Assembly: GCA_965199595.1 (NCBI GenBank)
Contig: OZ241182.1
Coordinates: forward strand, 3,472,001-3,536,000
DNA length: 64,000 nucleotides
Direction of reading: 5' to 3'
Source: JBBROS01 sp965199595
Lineage (GTDB): Bacteria > Pseudomonadota > Alphaproteobacteria > Acetobacterales > Acetobacteraceae
Within the stretch, counting starts at the first letter, position 1. Each line of letters begins with the position of its first letter. This document shows positions 33,972-42,635 of the stretch, in pieces. The notes below the pieces were generated by a model. It did no database searches and was not told the origin of the DNA. It saw only the letters and a program-made list of their open reading frames with translations. The position numbers were made by a program, and so were the translations under genes.

Positions 33972-35099
33972 ATGAAGTTCAAGGCCGACCGCGCCACGCT
34001 GATCAAGGCGCTGGCCCATATCCAGAGCGTTGCCGAGAAGCGCAACACCATCCCGATCCTGGCCAATGTGCGGATCGAGGTTGCGGACTCCAAGCTGACC
34101 CTCACGGCGACGGACATGGAGATCGCCGTCGTCGAGGAGGTGGCCGCCAGCGCCGCCCGTGACGGCCAGATCACCGCGCCGGCCGCCACGCTGTATGAGA
34201 TCGTACGCAAGCTGCCGGATGGCGCGGAGGTCGAGCTGGACCTGAACCCCGAGACGCAGCAGCTGCGCCTACGCGCCGGCCGGTTCGCCACCAACCTGGT
34301 GACGCTGCCGGTGGACGACTTCCCCAGCATGACCGCCGGGCCGCTGCCGCACCGGTTCAACCTCGCTGCCCTGGCGTTGCGTGGGCTGATCGACCGCACC
34401 CGCTTCGCCATCAGCACGGAGGAGACGCGCTACTACCTGAACGGCATCTACCTGCACGCGACCCAAAGCGGCGAGACCCAGGTGCTGCGCGCCGTCGCGA
34501 CGGACGGCCACCGCCTGGCGCGCGTCGAGATCGAGCCGGTGCCGGAGGGTGCGTCCGGGATGCCCGGCGTCATCATCCCGCGCAAGACCGTCGCCGAGCT
34601 GCGCAAGCTGATCGACGAGGAGAGCGGCGACATCGAGATCGGGCTGAGCGACACCCGCATCCAGTTCAAGGCCGGCACCGTGATGCTGACCAGCAAGCTG
34701 ATCGACGGCACCTTCCCGGAATACGAGCGGGTGATCCCGAAGGACAACGACAAGGTGCTGCGCGTCGGCGTGTCGGACTTCTCGACCGCCGTCGCCCGGG
34801 TCAGCGCCATCAGCAGCGAGCGGTCGCGGCCCATCAAGATGGGGCTGACCGAGAACCTTCTTACCCTCTCCGCCTCAAGCCCCGAGCAGGGCACCGCGAC
34901 CGAGGAGCTGGATGCGGACCGGGTGAAATACAGCTCCACCCCGCTCGAGATCGGGTTCCAGGCCCGCTACCTCAACGACATCACGGACCAGATCAAGGGC
35001 GAGGTGGAGTTCCATTTCAGCGACGGCGCCGCTCCCACCATCGTGCGGGACGCGGCGGATGCCTCGGCGCTGTATGTGTTGATGCCGATGCGCGTGTAA
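33972..35099 (+). CDS. dnaN: DNA polymerase III beta subunit (sliding clamp)
   Basis: Ring-shaped processivity clamp of 375 residues. It starts MKFKADRATLIKALAHIQSV, the N-terminal clamp domain, and contains typical segments such as PILANVRIEV, FATNLVTLPVDDFP, VATDGHRLARVEI, TFPEYERVIPKDND and the C-terminal VLMPMRV. It lies 93 bp downstream of dnaA. Just 5 bp separate its stop from the inferred recF start, so the two are likely co-translated. Confidence 0.98.
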   Translation: MKFKADRATLIKALAHIQSVAEKRNTIPILANVRIEVADSKLTLTATDMEIAVVEEVAASAARDGQITAPAATLYEIVRKLPDGAEVELDLNPETQQLRLRAGRFATNLVTLPVDDFPSMTAGPLPHRFNLAALALRGLIDRTRFAISTEETRYYLNGIYLHATQSGETQVLRAVATDGHRLARVEIEPVPEGASGMPGVIIPRKTVAELRKLIDEESGDIEIGLSDTRIQFKAGTVMLTSKLIDGTFPEYERVIPKDNDKVLRVGVSDFSTAVARVSAISSERSRPIKMGLTENLLTLSASSPEQGTATEELDADRVKYSSTPLEIGFQARYLNDITDQIKGEVEFHFSDGAAPTIVRDAADASALYVLMPMRV

Positions 35100-35104
35100 G
35101 GCCC

Positions 35105-36241
35105 CTGCGCCTCGTCCGCCTCACCCTCACGCAGTTCCGCAACTACGCCGCACTGACCTGGCAGCCCGACCGCCGCGTGGTGGTGGTCACGGGCCCGAAC
35201 GGCTCCGGCAAGACCAACCTGCTGGAGGCCATCTCCCTGCTGGCGCCCGGGCGCGGGCTGCGCGGCGCGCGGAACGCGGATTTTCCGCGGCGAGCGGGAG
35301 CCGGGTCACCGCCGGCCTGGGGGGTGAATGGCCGGCTGCTGCTGGACGGCCAGGCGCGGGAGATCGGCACCGGCTCCGCCCCCGATGCCAGCAATGACCG
35401 CCGGGTGTTCCGGCTGGATGACCAGGTGCCGCGCAACCAGGCGGAGATCGCCGCCGCCTGCGCCTGCGTCTGGCTGACCCCGCAGATGGACCGGCTGTTC
35501 CAGGAAGGCGCCTCCGGCCGCCGCCGCTTTCTCGACCGGCTGGTCTGGGCGCTGGAACCCGGTCATGCCCGCGAGGTCTCGGCTTACGAAACCGCCATGG
35601 CCGGCCGCAACCGCCTGCTGGCCCGGGGCCGAAGCGGGGGCGGCGCAGACCCCGCCTGGCTCGCCGGGCTGGAGGACAGCATGGCCCGGCACGGCGTGGC
35701 CGTCGCCGCCGCCCGCGCCGGGCTGGTGGCCCGGCTCAACGGCGCACTCGCGTCCGGGGCGGCGGGCGGCTTTCCGCCGGCGCGGCTGCTGCTGACCGAC
35801 GCCATCGCGGACCATCTGGCCACCGGCCCCGCCATTGCCGCCGAGGACTGGCTGCGCGACACGCTGGCCGCCGGGCGCACCGCCGATGCCGCGGCCGGCG
35901 GCGCGGCGGTGGGCGCGCACCGGGCGGACATGATGCTGGAGGACGCGGCGACCGGCCTGTCGGCCACCCTGGCCAGCACCGGGCAGCAGAAGGCGCTTCT
36001 GATCGGCACCGTGCTGGGCCACGCAACACTGATCGCCGCCGAACGGAAGGCGCCCCCGCTGCTGCTGCTGGACGAACCGGCGGTGCACCTGGATTTCGGG
36101 CGGCGGGATCTGCTGTGGACCGCGCTGCTGCGATCCGAGGCGCAGGTGTTCGTCACCGGGACGGATGCGGGGCCGATGGCGGCGCTGCGGGAGGCCGCCG
36201 GGTTCTGGCGAACCGGGGAGGACCGCGTGCTGGCGGCATGA
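35105..36241 (+). CDS. recF: DNA replication and repair protein RecF (non-canonical CTG start inferred)
   Basis: SMC-like ATPase that loads RecA at gaps through RecFOR. Walker A is GPNGSGKTNLLEA, the ABC signature region is ASTGQQKALLIGTVLGHA and Walker B LLLLDEPAVHLD. The conserved N-terminus RLVRLTLTQFRNYAALTW lies upstream of the first ATG/GTG/TTG in frame (GTG 35177), which would delete it just before Walker A. The only sensible start is CTG 35105, five bases after the dnaN stop with TAAGG upstream; it gives 378 residues, a normal length. Translation coupled to dnaN could explain a weak start codon. Gene identity is sure; the start is inference. Confidence 0.93.
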   Translation: MRLVRLTLTQFRNYAALTWQPDRRVVVVTGPNGSGKTNLLEAISLLAPGRGLRGARNADFPRRAGAGSPPAWGVNGRLLLDGQAREIGTGSAPDASNDRRVFRLDDQVPRNQAEIAAACACVWLTPQMDRLFQEGASGRRRFLDRLVWALEPGHAREVSAYETAMAGRNRLLARGRSGGGADPAWLAGLEDSMARHGVAVAAARAGLVARLNGALASGAAGGFPPARLLLTDAIADHLATGPAIAAEDWLRDTLAAGRTADAAAGGAAVGAHRADMMLEDAATGLSATLASTGQQKALLIGTVLGHATLIAAERKAPPLLLLDEPAVHLDFGRRDLLWTALLRSEAQVFVTGTDAGPMAALREAAGFWRTGEDRVLAA

Positions 36242-36616
36242 CTACCCCAGCCGGAACGCATCCGCGATGCGCCGCACCCGGCCGGTCACGTCCACCAGCA
36301 TCACATCGAACCGCACGCCGCCGCTGCCCCAGCCCGGGTTCTGCACCAGGGCGATCTCGGCGGCGGCCATGATGCGGGCGCGCTGCCGGGCACCGAGCGC
36401 ATGGGCGGCTTCCGAAAGACTCGGCCGTGCCTTCACCTCGATGAACGCGGTCAGGCCATCGCGGTCCGCCACCAGGTCGATTTCCCCGGCGGCGGTGCGG
36501 AGCCGCCGGGCCAGCAGGGTCCAGCCATCCTGCAGCAGCGCCGCCTCGGCCTGCGCCTCGGCATCGAACCCCAGCCGGTTCGCGGCCGAGCCGCGGGCGC
36601 GGCGAGCAAGGGTCAG
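36242..36616 (-). CDS. YraN/UPF0102 family nuclease-like protein
   Basis: Small protein of the UPF0102 family with a restriction-endonuclease-like fold of unknown role. The active-site-like residues are present in GEIDLVADRDGLTAFIEVKAR (read as GEIDLVADRD and FIEVKAR), preceded by NRLGFDAEAQAEAALLQDGW. The start is unclear: the conserved region begins right after the upstream ABC gene. CTG 36616 would overlap that gene's stop by 4 nt (CTGA) and give 124 residues; the first in-frame ATG is at 36712, 100 bp inside the ABC gene. It converges with recF, the two stop codons adjacent. Confidence 0.82.
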   Translation of the reverse strand: MTLARRARGSAANRLGFDAEAQAEAALLQDGWTLLARRLRTAAGEIDLVADRDGLTAFIEVKARPSLSEAAHALGARQRARIMAAAEIALVQNPGWGSGGVRFDVMLVDVTGRVRRIADAFRLG

Positions 36617-37623
36617 GCGGACAATCCGGCCACCGCCCGCCCTTCCTCGATGGCATGGCAGGCCACCAGCACATCGCCATCCCGCGTGTGCAGCGGCTTC
36701 TCGACCCGGCACCGCTCATTGGCCAGCGGGCAGCGCGGATGGAAGGTGCAGCCCGGCGGCGGCGCAATGGGGCTTGGCACCTCGCCGCCCACCGGGGCGC
36801 GGTCGCGGCCGGTCATCTCCAGGTCCGGGATGGCGTCCAGCAGCAGGCGGGTATAGGGGTGGCGGGGCGCGCGGAACACGCTCTCGCCGGGCCCGATCTC
36901 CACGATGCGGCCGAGGTACATGACGCCCAGCTGGTCCGACATGTGGCGCACCACGGCCAGGTTGTGGCTGATGAACAGGTAGGTCAGCTGGAACTTCTGC
37001 TGCAGGTCGCGCATCAGGTTGAGGATCTGCGCCTGCACCGACACGTCGAGCGCCGAGGTGGGCTCGTCCGCCACCAGGAACTCCGGCTCTGACGACAGGG
37101 CGCGGGCGATGCTGATGCGCTGGCGCTGGCCGCCGCTGAACTCGTGCGGGAACTTCTCGCCGTCGCGCGGGCTCAGCCCCACCTGGGCCAGCAGCTGGCC
37201 GACGCGGTCGCGGATGGCGCTGCGGCCGGAGAGGATGTTGAAGGCGCGGATCGGTTCGGCCACGATGTCCTGCACCCGCCAGCGCGGGTTGAGGCTGGCA
37301 TAGGGGTCCTGGAAGATCATGTTCATCCGCCGCCGCAACGCCGGCTGCTGCCGGGCGGCGGAGAGCGACTGGCCCTCGAACCGGATGCTGCCGCCGCTGG
37401 GCGGATAGAGGCCCACGGCGAGCCGGGCCACGGTGCTCTTGCCGCAGCCGCTCTCGCCCACCAGGGACAGGGTGGTGCCGAGCGGGATGGCGAAGCTGAT
37501 CTCGTCCACGGCGCGCAGGGTCTGCCGCGGTTCGCGCGCCAGGGTGCGCTGCAGCCAGGGGCGCGAGACGTCGAAGCTGCGGCTGAGCTTGTCGGCCTCC
37601 AGCACGATGCGCGATTCAGACAT
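36613..37623 (-). CDS. Dipeptide/oligopeptide ABC transporter ATP-binding protein (DppF-like)
   Basis: Cytoplasmic ATPase of 336 residues, second of two in this transporter. Walker A GESGCGKSTVARLA, Q-loop MIFQDPYASLNPR, signature FSGGQRQRISIARAL, Walker B FLVADEPTSALDV and the C-terminal oligopeptide-ABC domain with CTFHPRCPLANERC, whose cysteines bind an iron-sulfur cluster in some relatives. ATG 37623 overlaps the end of the DppD-like gene by 8 nt. An in-frame start at 37644 would only lengthen that overlap. Last transporter gene of the operon, followed by yraN. Confidence 0.93.
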   Translation of the reverse strand: MSESRIVLEADKLSRSFDVSRPWLQRTLAREPRQTLRAVDEISFAIPLGTTLSLVGESGCGKSTVARLAVGLYPPSGGSIRFEGQSLSAARQQPALRRRMNMIFQDPYASLNPRWRVQDIVAEPIRAFNILSGRSAIRDRVGQLLAQVGLSPRDGEKFPHEFSGGQRQRISIARALSSEPEFLVADEPTSALDVSVQAQILNLMRDLQQKFQLTYLFISHNLAVVRHMSDQLGVMYLGRIVEIGPGESVFRAPRHPYTRLLLDAIPDLEMTGRDRAPVGGEVPSPIAPPPGCTFHPRCPLANERCRVEKPLHTRDGDVLVACHAIEEGRAVAGLSA

Positions 37624-38593
37624 GCGCCGCACTCCCATGGTCATGCAGCCAGCAGGCCGCCAGCGTGCGCCCGGCGTCCAGCAGCGGCGGGCGCTCCACC
37701 AGGCAGCGGTCGAACACCTTGGGGCAGCGCGGGTTGTAGGGGCAGCCCGGCGGAATCGCGGTCAGCCGCGGCATGGCGCCATCGATCTGCCGCAGCCGCT
37801 GCACACGGTGCTCCAAGGAAGGGATGCTGCCCATCAGCCCCTCGGTGTAGGGGTGCGCCGGGTGCTTCACCACGTCCCGCACCGGCCCGATCTCGATGAC
37901 CCGGCCCGCATACATCACCGCCACCCGGTCCGCCGTCTCCGCGATCACGCCCATGTCGTGCGTCACCAGCATCACCGAGGTGCCGTGGTCCCGCGTCAGC
38001 CGCTTCAGCAGGGCGATGATCTGCGCCTGGATCGAGACATCCAGCGCCGTGGTCGGCTCGTCGGCGATCACCAGGCGCGGTTCGGCGCACAGGGCCAGGG
38101 CGATCACCACGCGCTGCCGCATGCCGCCGGAGAACTCGTGCGGATAGGCGTCGATGCGCCGGGCCGCGGCGGGGATGCCGACCATCTCCAGCCAGCCGAT
38201 CGCCCGTTTCCGCGCCTCGGCGTCGCTGAGGCCGAGATGCGCCTGCATGGTCTCCACCAGCTGGCGGCCTACAGTATACAGCGGGTTCAGCGTGGTCAGC
38301 GGGTCCTGGAAGATGGCGCCGATCTGCTTGCCGCGGATCCGGCGCATGCGCTCCTCGCCCAGCTGGTCGATGCGCTGCCCATCCAGCAGCACCGCGCCGC
38401 CCGCCACGCGGCCCGGCGGTTCCAGCAGGCCGATGATCGCCGCCCCGGTGAGCGACTTGCCGGCGCCGCTCTCGCCGACCACGCCCAGCACCTCGCCGGG
38501 TTCGATGGAGAGGGAGACGCCGTCCAGCGCGCGCAGGGTGCCGCGGCGGCCGGGGAACTCGACGGTGAGGTTCTGGACATCCAGGAGTGCCAT
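37616..38593 (-). CDS. Dipeptide/oligopeptide ABC transporter ATP-binding protein (DppD-like)
   Basis: First ATPase of the transporter, 325 residues. Walker A GESGAGKSLTGAAI, Q-loop IFQDPLTTLNPL, signature FSGGMRQRVVIALAL, Walker B LVIADEPTTALDV, H-loop LVTHDMGV and the C-terminal CPYNPRCPKVFDRC typical of the Opp/Dpp group. It begins 12 bp after the DppC-like gene and overlaps the DppF-like gene by 8 nt, so the four genes form one operon. Confidence 0.93.
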   Translation of the reverse strand: MALLDVQNLTVEFPGRRGTLRALDGVSLSIEPGEVLGVVGESGAGKSLTGAAIIGLLEPPGRVAGGAVLLDGQRIDQLGEERMRRIRGKQIGAIFQDPLTTLNPLYTVGRQLVETMQAHLGLSDAEARKRAIGWLEMVGIPAAARRIDAYPHEFSGGMRQRVVIALALCAEPRLVIADEPTTALDVSIQAQIIALLKRLTRDHGTSVMLVTHDMGVIAETADRVAVMYAGRVIEIGPVRDVVKHPAHPYTEGLMGSIPSLEHRVQRLRQIDGAMPRLTAIPPGCPYNPRCPKVFDRCLVERPPLLDAGRTLAACWLHDHGSAAHV

Positions 38594-38605
38594 GCGCGTC
38601 GTTCC

Positions 38606-39517
38606 CTATCGCAGCCGTGGGTTCAGGGCGTCGCGCAGCCAGTCGCCCAGCAGGTTGATGGACAGCACCAGCAGCACCAGCGTGACGCCGGGGAAGATGG
38701 TGATCCACCACTCGCCGCTGAACAGGAAGTCGTTGCCGATACGGATCAGCGTGCCGACCGAGGGCTGCGTCGGCGGCAGGCCGACCCCCAGGAACGACAG
38801 CGTCGCCTCGCTGATGACGGCCAGGCCGAGCGTGAGGGTGCCGATGACCAACACCGGGCCCAGCACGTTCGGCAGGATGTGGGTGAGCATGATGCGGAAC
38901 GGCGAGAGGCCGATGACGCGGGCCGCCATCACGTATTCCTTGCCGCGCTCCACCAGGGTGGAGCCGCGCACGGTGCGGGCGAATTGCGGCCAGAACGAGA
39001 TGCCGATGGCGAAGATCAGCACATAGATCTGCAGGTCCTCGTGCATGTTGCGCGGCAGGGCGGCCGTCACCACGCCATCCACCAGCAGCGCGATCAGGAT
39101 GGCCGGGAAGCTCAGCTGCACATCCGCCACCCGCATCAGCAGCCCATCGACGAAGCCGCCGGCATAGCCCGCCAGCAACCCGACGAAGATGCCGACGAAC
39201 ACCGCGAACAGCACGGCGGACACGCCGACGATCAGGCTGATCCGCAGGCCGTACATGATGCCGGACAGCACGTCCCGCCCCTGGTCGTCGGTGCCCATCA
39301 AGTGCGCCGCCGTGCCCTCCGGCATGAAGGCGGGGGGCTGCAGGCTGTCCATCAGGTTCAGGCTCGCGAGGTCGAACGGGTTGTAGGGCGCGATCCAGCG
39401 GCAGAACATCGCGCCGACCAGCAGCACCAGCAGGATGCAGGTGGAGACCACCGCCACCGGGGAGCGGCGGAAGCTGTAGGCGACATCGCTGTCCCAGGCC
39501 CGTGCGAGGGCGCTCAT
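38606..39517 (-). CDS. Dipeptide-type ABC transporter permease (DppC-like)
   Basis: Inner-membrane permease of 303 residues with an N-terminal anchor (VAVVSTCILLVLLVGAMF), the DppC N-terminal region with HLMGTDDQGRDVLSGIMYGL, and an EAA loop (EYVMAARVIGLSPFRIMLTHILPN in two parts). The ATG at 39517 overlaps the stop of the DppB-like gene by 4 nt (ATGA). Heterodimerises with the DppB-like protein to form the channel. Confidence 0.93.
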   Translation of the reverse strand: MSALARAWDSDVAYSFRRSPVAVVSTCILLVLLVGAMFCRWIAPYNPFDLASLNLMDSLQPPAFMPEGTAAHLMGTDDQGRDVLSGIMYGLRISLIVGVSAVLFAVFVGIFVGLLAGYAGGFVDGLLMRVADVQLSFPAILIALLVDGVVTAALPRNMHEDLQIYVLIFAIGISFWPQFARTVRGSTLVERGKEYVMAARVIGLSPFRIMLTHILPNVLGPVLVIGTLTLGLAVISEATLSFLGVGLPPTQPSVGTLIRIGNDFLFSGEWWITIFPGVTLVLLVLSINLLGDWLRDALNPRLR

Positions 39518-40497
39518 CGGGCAGCCCCCACGCGCGCCATGCGCAGGCGCGGATCGACGGCGTAGTACAGCAGGTCCACCACCAGGTTGATCATCACGAA
39601 CAGCACCGAGATCAGCATCAGGTATGCCGCCATAACCGGAATGTCCGCGACCTGGACGGACTGCACGAACAGCAGGCCGAGGCCGGGCCACTGGAACACC
39701 GTCTCCGTCACGATGGAGAAGGCGATGATGCCGCCGATCTGCAGCCCGGCGATGGTGATCACCGGCACCAGCGTGTTCTTCAGCGCATGCCCGAAGTTGA
39801 TGGCCCGGCGGCTCAAGCCCCGCGCCCGGGCGAACTTCACGTAATCGGACCGCAGCACCTCCAGCATCTCGGCGCGCACCAGGCGCATGATCAGCGTCAT
39901 CTGGAACAGCCCGAGCGTGATGGCCGGCAGCACCAGCGCCTTGAGGCCCGACAGGGTCAGGAACCCCGTGGTCCAGTGCCCCAGGTTCACCACCTCACCC
40001 CGGCCGAACGAGGGCAGCCAGCCGAGCAGCACGGAGAACACCAGGATCAGCAGGATGCCGATGAGGAAGGTGGGCAGGCTGACGCCGATCAGGCTGAAGA
40101 TCATGAACAGGCGCGAGGTGAAGGCGGTGCGGTGGATGCCGGTATAGACGCCCATCGGCACGCCCACGAGCAGGGCCAGCAGCGCGGCGGTGCCCGCAAG
40201 CTCCAGCGTGGCGGGCGCCCGCTCGCTGATCAGCGCCATGACGGGCCGGGCCAGGCGGTAGCTGACGCCGAACTCGCCGTGCAGGGCGTTCCACATGAAC
40301 TTCGCGTACTGCACGAAGAACGGCTGGTCGAGCCCGAGCTGCTGGATCAGCGCCGCCTTCTTGGCCTCGGTGTAGTCCGTGCCCAGCATCACGCTCACGG
40401 GGTCGCCGACGAAGGCGAACATGACGAAGGCGATCAGGCCGACCATCAGCAGCACCGGGATGGCCTGGAACACGCGGGAGAGGATGAATGCGAGCAT
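39514..40497 (-). CDS. Dipeptide-type ABC transporter permease (DppB-like)
   Basis: Inner-membrane permease of 327 residues: first membrane segment near the N-terminus (VFQAIPVLLMVGLIAFVMF), the periplasmic part with DPVSVMLGTDYTEAKKAAL and LGLDQPFFVQYAKF, then about five further segments and an EAA loop (YVKFARARGLSRRAINFGHAL). First gene of the permease-ATPase operon, only 9 bp downstream of the AI-2E-family gene. No periplasmic binding protein gene is adjacent, so either it lies elsewhere or the transporter uses a shared one. The substrate could be peptides, nickel or another small solute. Confidence 0.93.
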   Translation of the reverse strand: MLAFILSRVFQAIPVLLMVGLIAFVMFAFVGDPVSVMLGTDYTEAKKAALIQQLGLDQPFFVQYAKFMWNALHGEFGVSYRLARPVMALISERAPATLELAGTAALLALLVGVPMGVYTGIHRTAFTSRLFMIFSLIGVSLPTFLIGILLILVFSVLLGWLPSFGRGEVVNLGHWTTGFLTLSGLKALVLPAITLGLFQMTLIMRLVRAEMLEVLRSDYVKFARARGLSRRAINFGHALKNTLVPVITIAGLQIGGIIAFSIVTETVFQWPGLGLLFVQSVQVADIPVMAAYLMLISVLFVMINLVVDLLYYAVDPRLRMARVGAAR

Positions 40498-40506
40498 GCG
40501 GCTCTC

Positions 40507-41676
40507 CTAGGGGGCGGTGGGGTGGGCTGCGGGCGGCTCGTCGACCGGGTTGGCGAATTCCATGACCATCGTGAACCCCACTCCCAGCAATACCGGCCCG
40601 AGGAACAGGCCCAGCAACCCGAAGGCCAGCGCGCCGCCCAGCACGCCCAGGATGGTGAGCAGGAACGGCAGGTCCGCCCCCCGGGCAATGAAGTACGGCC
40701 GGATCACGTTGTCCGATCCGCTGATGATGAACAAGCCATAGAGCCCGAGCACGATGCCCCAGGCGGTATGACCGGTGCTCAGCAGCCACAGGAAGGACGG
40801 GATCCAGATCACCGGCGCCCCGATGGGCAGCACCGAGAGCAGCCCGGCGATCAGCCCCAGCAGCAGCGGCCGCGGCACGCCGGACACATACAGGCCGAAC
40901 ATGGTCAGCAGCCCCTGCACGACCGCGGTGCCGAGAATGCCATACACCGTGCCGCGCACCGTGGCGCCCGTGACCGTCACCAGCCGCGCCGCGCGGGCCC
41001 CGGCGATGCGGTCGGCGATGCGGTCCACGTGCCCGCGCAGCGTGTCGCCCGAGGCCCAGAAGAAGAACGCCACCATCAGCGCGATCAGGAACTGCAGCAG
41101 TCCGCCCGCGATCCCCAGAAGGATTTTGAGGCCGTTCTCCGCCAGCATGCCGAAATACGGGCTGAAGAACGCCACCATGACACTGAGGTCCGCCGCCCAG
41201 CTGTTCCAGTAGTCCGCCAGCGTCGGCCCCACCAGGGGCACCGCGTGCAGCCAGCCCGGCGCCCCCGGCAGCCCGGCCTGCAGCGCGTCCTGCACCGAGC
41301 GCGCCAGGGCGTTCACGTCATCCACCCCGGCCGGCGCCGCGATCGCCACCGGCAGCACGATCAGCACCGCAGTCAGCAGCACCATCAGCGCCGCGGTGCC
41401 GCGGTTGCCAAGGCGCAGGTGCAGCCGCAGCCACTCGAAGATGGGCCAGGTGGAGAACACCAGGATCGCGCCCCACAGGATGGCCGAGAGGAACGGCAAC
41501 AGCACGACGATGCAGCCGATCGCGAGCCCCACCAGCAGCGTGGCGGCCAGCACCCGCTCGGGCGCGCGGCCTGGTGCCAGCCGGGGCGCCAGCCCGGGCG
41601 GCAGGCCCGGCGCCTGGTCCGGAGCCAGGCCCGCCATCGAGCCGGGGCCCCGTTTCGTGTGTTCCGGCACTTCCAT
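40507..41676 (-). CDS. AI-2E family transporter
   Basis: Multi-pass inner-membrane protein of 389 residues of the AI-2E/PerM family; members export autoinducer-2 or other solutes or act as ion antiporters, and none of these is proven here. About eight hydrophobic segments are visible, with family blocks VPLVGPTLADYWNSW, FFFWASGDTLRGHVDRIADR and LLSVLPIGAPVIWIPS. The N-terminus up to residue 40 is a low-complexity Ala/Pro/Gly/Leu stretch made of imperfect short repeats. It is probably the first gene of the unit with the dpp-like genes (9 bp gap) and diverges from the isomerase gene. Confidence 0.9.
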   Translation of the reverse strand: MEVPEHTKRGPGSMAGLAPDQAPGLPPGLAPRLAPGRAPERVLAATLLVGLAIGCIVVLLPFLSAILWGAILVFSTWPIFEWLRLHLRLGNRGTAALMVLLTAVLIVLPVAIAAPAGVDDVNALARSVQDALQAGLPGAPGWLHAVPLVGPTLADYWNSWAADLSVMVAFFSPYFGMLAENGLKILLGIAGGLLQFLIALMVAFFFWASGDTLRGHVDRIADRIAGARAARLVTVTGATVRGTVYGILGTAVVQGLLTMFGLYVSGVPRPLLLGLIAGLLSVLPIGAPVIWIPSFLWLLSTGHTAWGIVLGLYGLFIISGSDNVIRPYFIARGADLPFLLTILGVLGGALAFGLLGLFLGPVLLGVGFTMVMEFANPVDEPPAAHPTAP

Positions 41677-41741
41677 GCTGTCCGCTCTAGCGCAGCGGCA
41701 CCGCGCCGCATACCGTCCGCGGACACTCGGGGAGATGCGAG

Positions 41742-42521
41742 ATGCCGCGCCTATGTGCCAACCTGTCCATGATGTTCAACGAGGTGCCGTTCCTGGACCG
41801 CTTCGCGGCGGCGGCGAAGGCCGGGTTCAAGGGCGTGGAGTTCCTGTTCCCCTACGACAACACCGCCGCGGAAATCCGCCAGCGGCTGGATGACGCCGGG
41901 CTGACGCAGGTGCTGTTCAACGGTCCGCCCGGCAACTGGGCGGCCGGGGAGCGCGGCACCGCCAGCCTGCCGGGCCGCCAGCAGGAGTTCCGCGACGGCA
42001 TCCTGCGGGCGCTCGACTATGCCGGGGCGCTGGGCAACACCATGGTGCACGTGATGGCCGGGATCCCGCCCGCGGAGCTGCGGCCCGGCGTCGCCGCCGC
42101 CACCTATGTCGCCAACCTGGCCTGGGCCGCCGAGCAGGCCGCCCCGCGCGGCGTGACGCTCGTGATCGAGCCGATCAACCACCGGGACATGCCGGGCTTC
42201 TTCCTCAACACCATGGCCCAGGGTGCCGCCATCGTGGAGGCGCTGGGCCGCGACAGGCTCGGCCTGCAGTTTGACGTGTATCACTGCCAGATCACCGAGG
42301 GCGACGTGACCAAGCGGATGGCGGCGCTGCTGCCGGTGATCGCGCACATGCAGATCGCCGACGTGCCCGCGCGCCACGAACCCGGCACCGGGGAGATCGG
42401 CTGGCGCTACGTGTTCGCGGAGATGGACCGGCTCGGCTATGATGGCTGGGTCGGCTGTGAATACCGGCCGGCGGGCGACACGGTGGCTGGCCTGCGCTGG
42501 CGCCGGGAGTTTGATGTATGA
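41742..42521 (+). CDS. Hydroxypyruvate isomerase / 2-oxo-tetronate isomerase family protein
   Basis: TIM-barrel sugar isomerase of 259 residues. Family blocks are CANLSMMFNEVPFLDRFAAA, GFKGVEFLFPYD, VLFNGPPGNWAAGERG, LVIEPINHRDMPGFFL, LQFDVYHCQITEGD, MQIADVPARHEPGTGEI and DGWVGCEYRP, containing the metal-binding Glu, Asp, His and Glu residues expected of Hyi/OtnI. No glyoxylate carboligase or tetronate kinase is nearby, so the precise substrate is not set. It diverges from the AI-2E-family gene by 65 bp. An AT-rich region follows before the XRE regulator. Confidence 0.9.
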   Translation: MPRLCANLSMMFNEVPFLDRFAAAAKAGFKGVEFLFPYDNTAAEIRQRLDDAGLTQVLFNGPPGNWAAGERGTASLPGRQQEFRDGILRALDYAGALGNTMVHVMAGIPPAELRPGVAAATYVANLAWAAEQAAPRGVTLVIEPINHRDMPGFFLNTMAQGAAIVEALGRDRLGLQFDVYHCQITEGDVTKRMAALLPVIAHMQIADVPARHEPGTGEIGWRYVFAEMDRLGYDGWVGCEYRPAGDTVAGLRWRREFDV

Positions 42522-42635
42522 ACCGTCATTAACGTTAATAAAAGTCAATTAAAGGCATTCTTAAGCCTTTGTTAACGGTCTAATGACATGCAGGGCGGAG
42601 GTTTTAAGTATAGATAGGTGCGGGAGCGAGGACCA
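42522..42635. promoter_or_regulatory. AT-rich leader of the XRE regulator with palindromes
   Basis: About 115 bp of distinctly AT-rich sequence in a GC-rich region. It contains a perfect 12-bp palindrome ATTAACGTTAAT (42528-42539), a hairpin AAAGGC/GCCTTT (42551-42570), a second GTTAAC (42571-42576), and TATAGAT-like bases near 42610. The hairpin may end the upstream gene; the palindromes could be operators for the regulator itself. All of that is inference. Confidence 0.4.
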
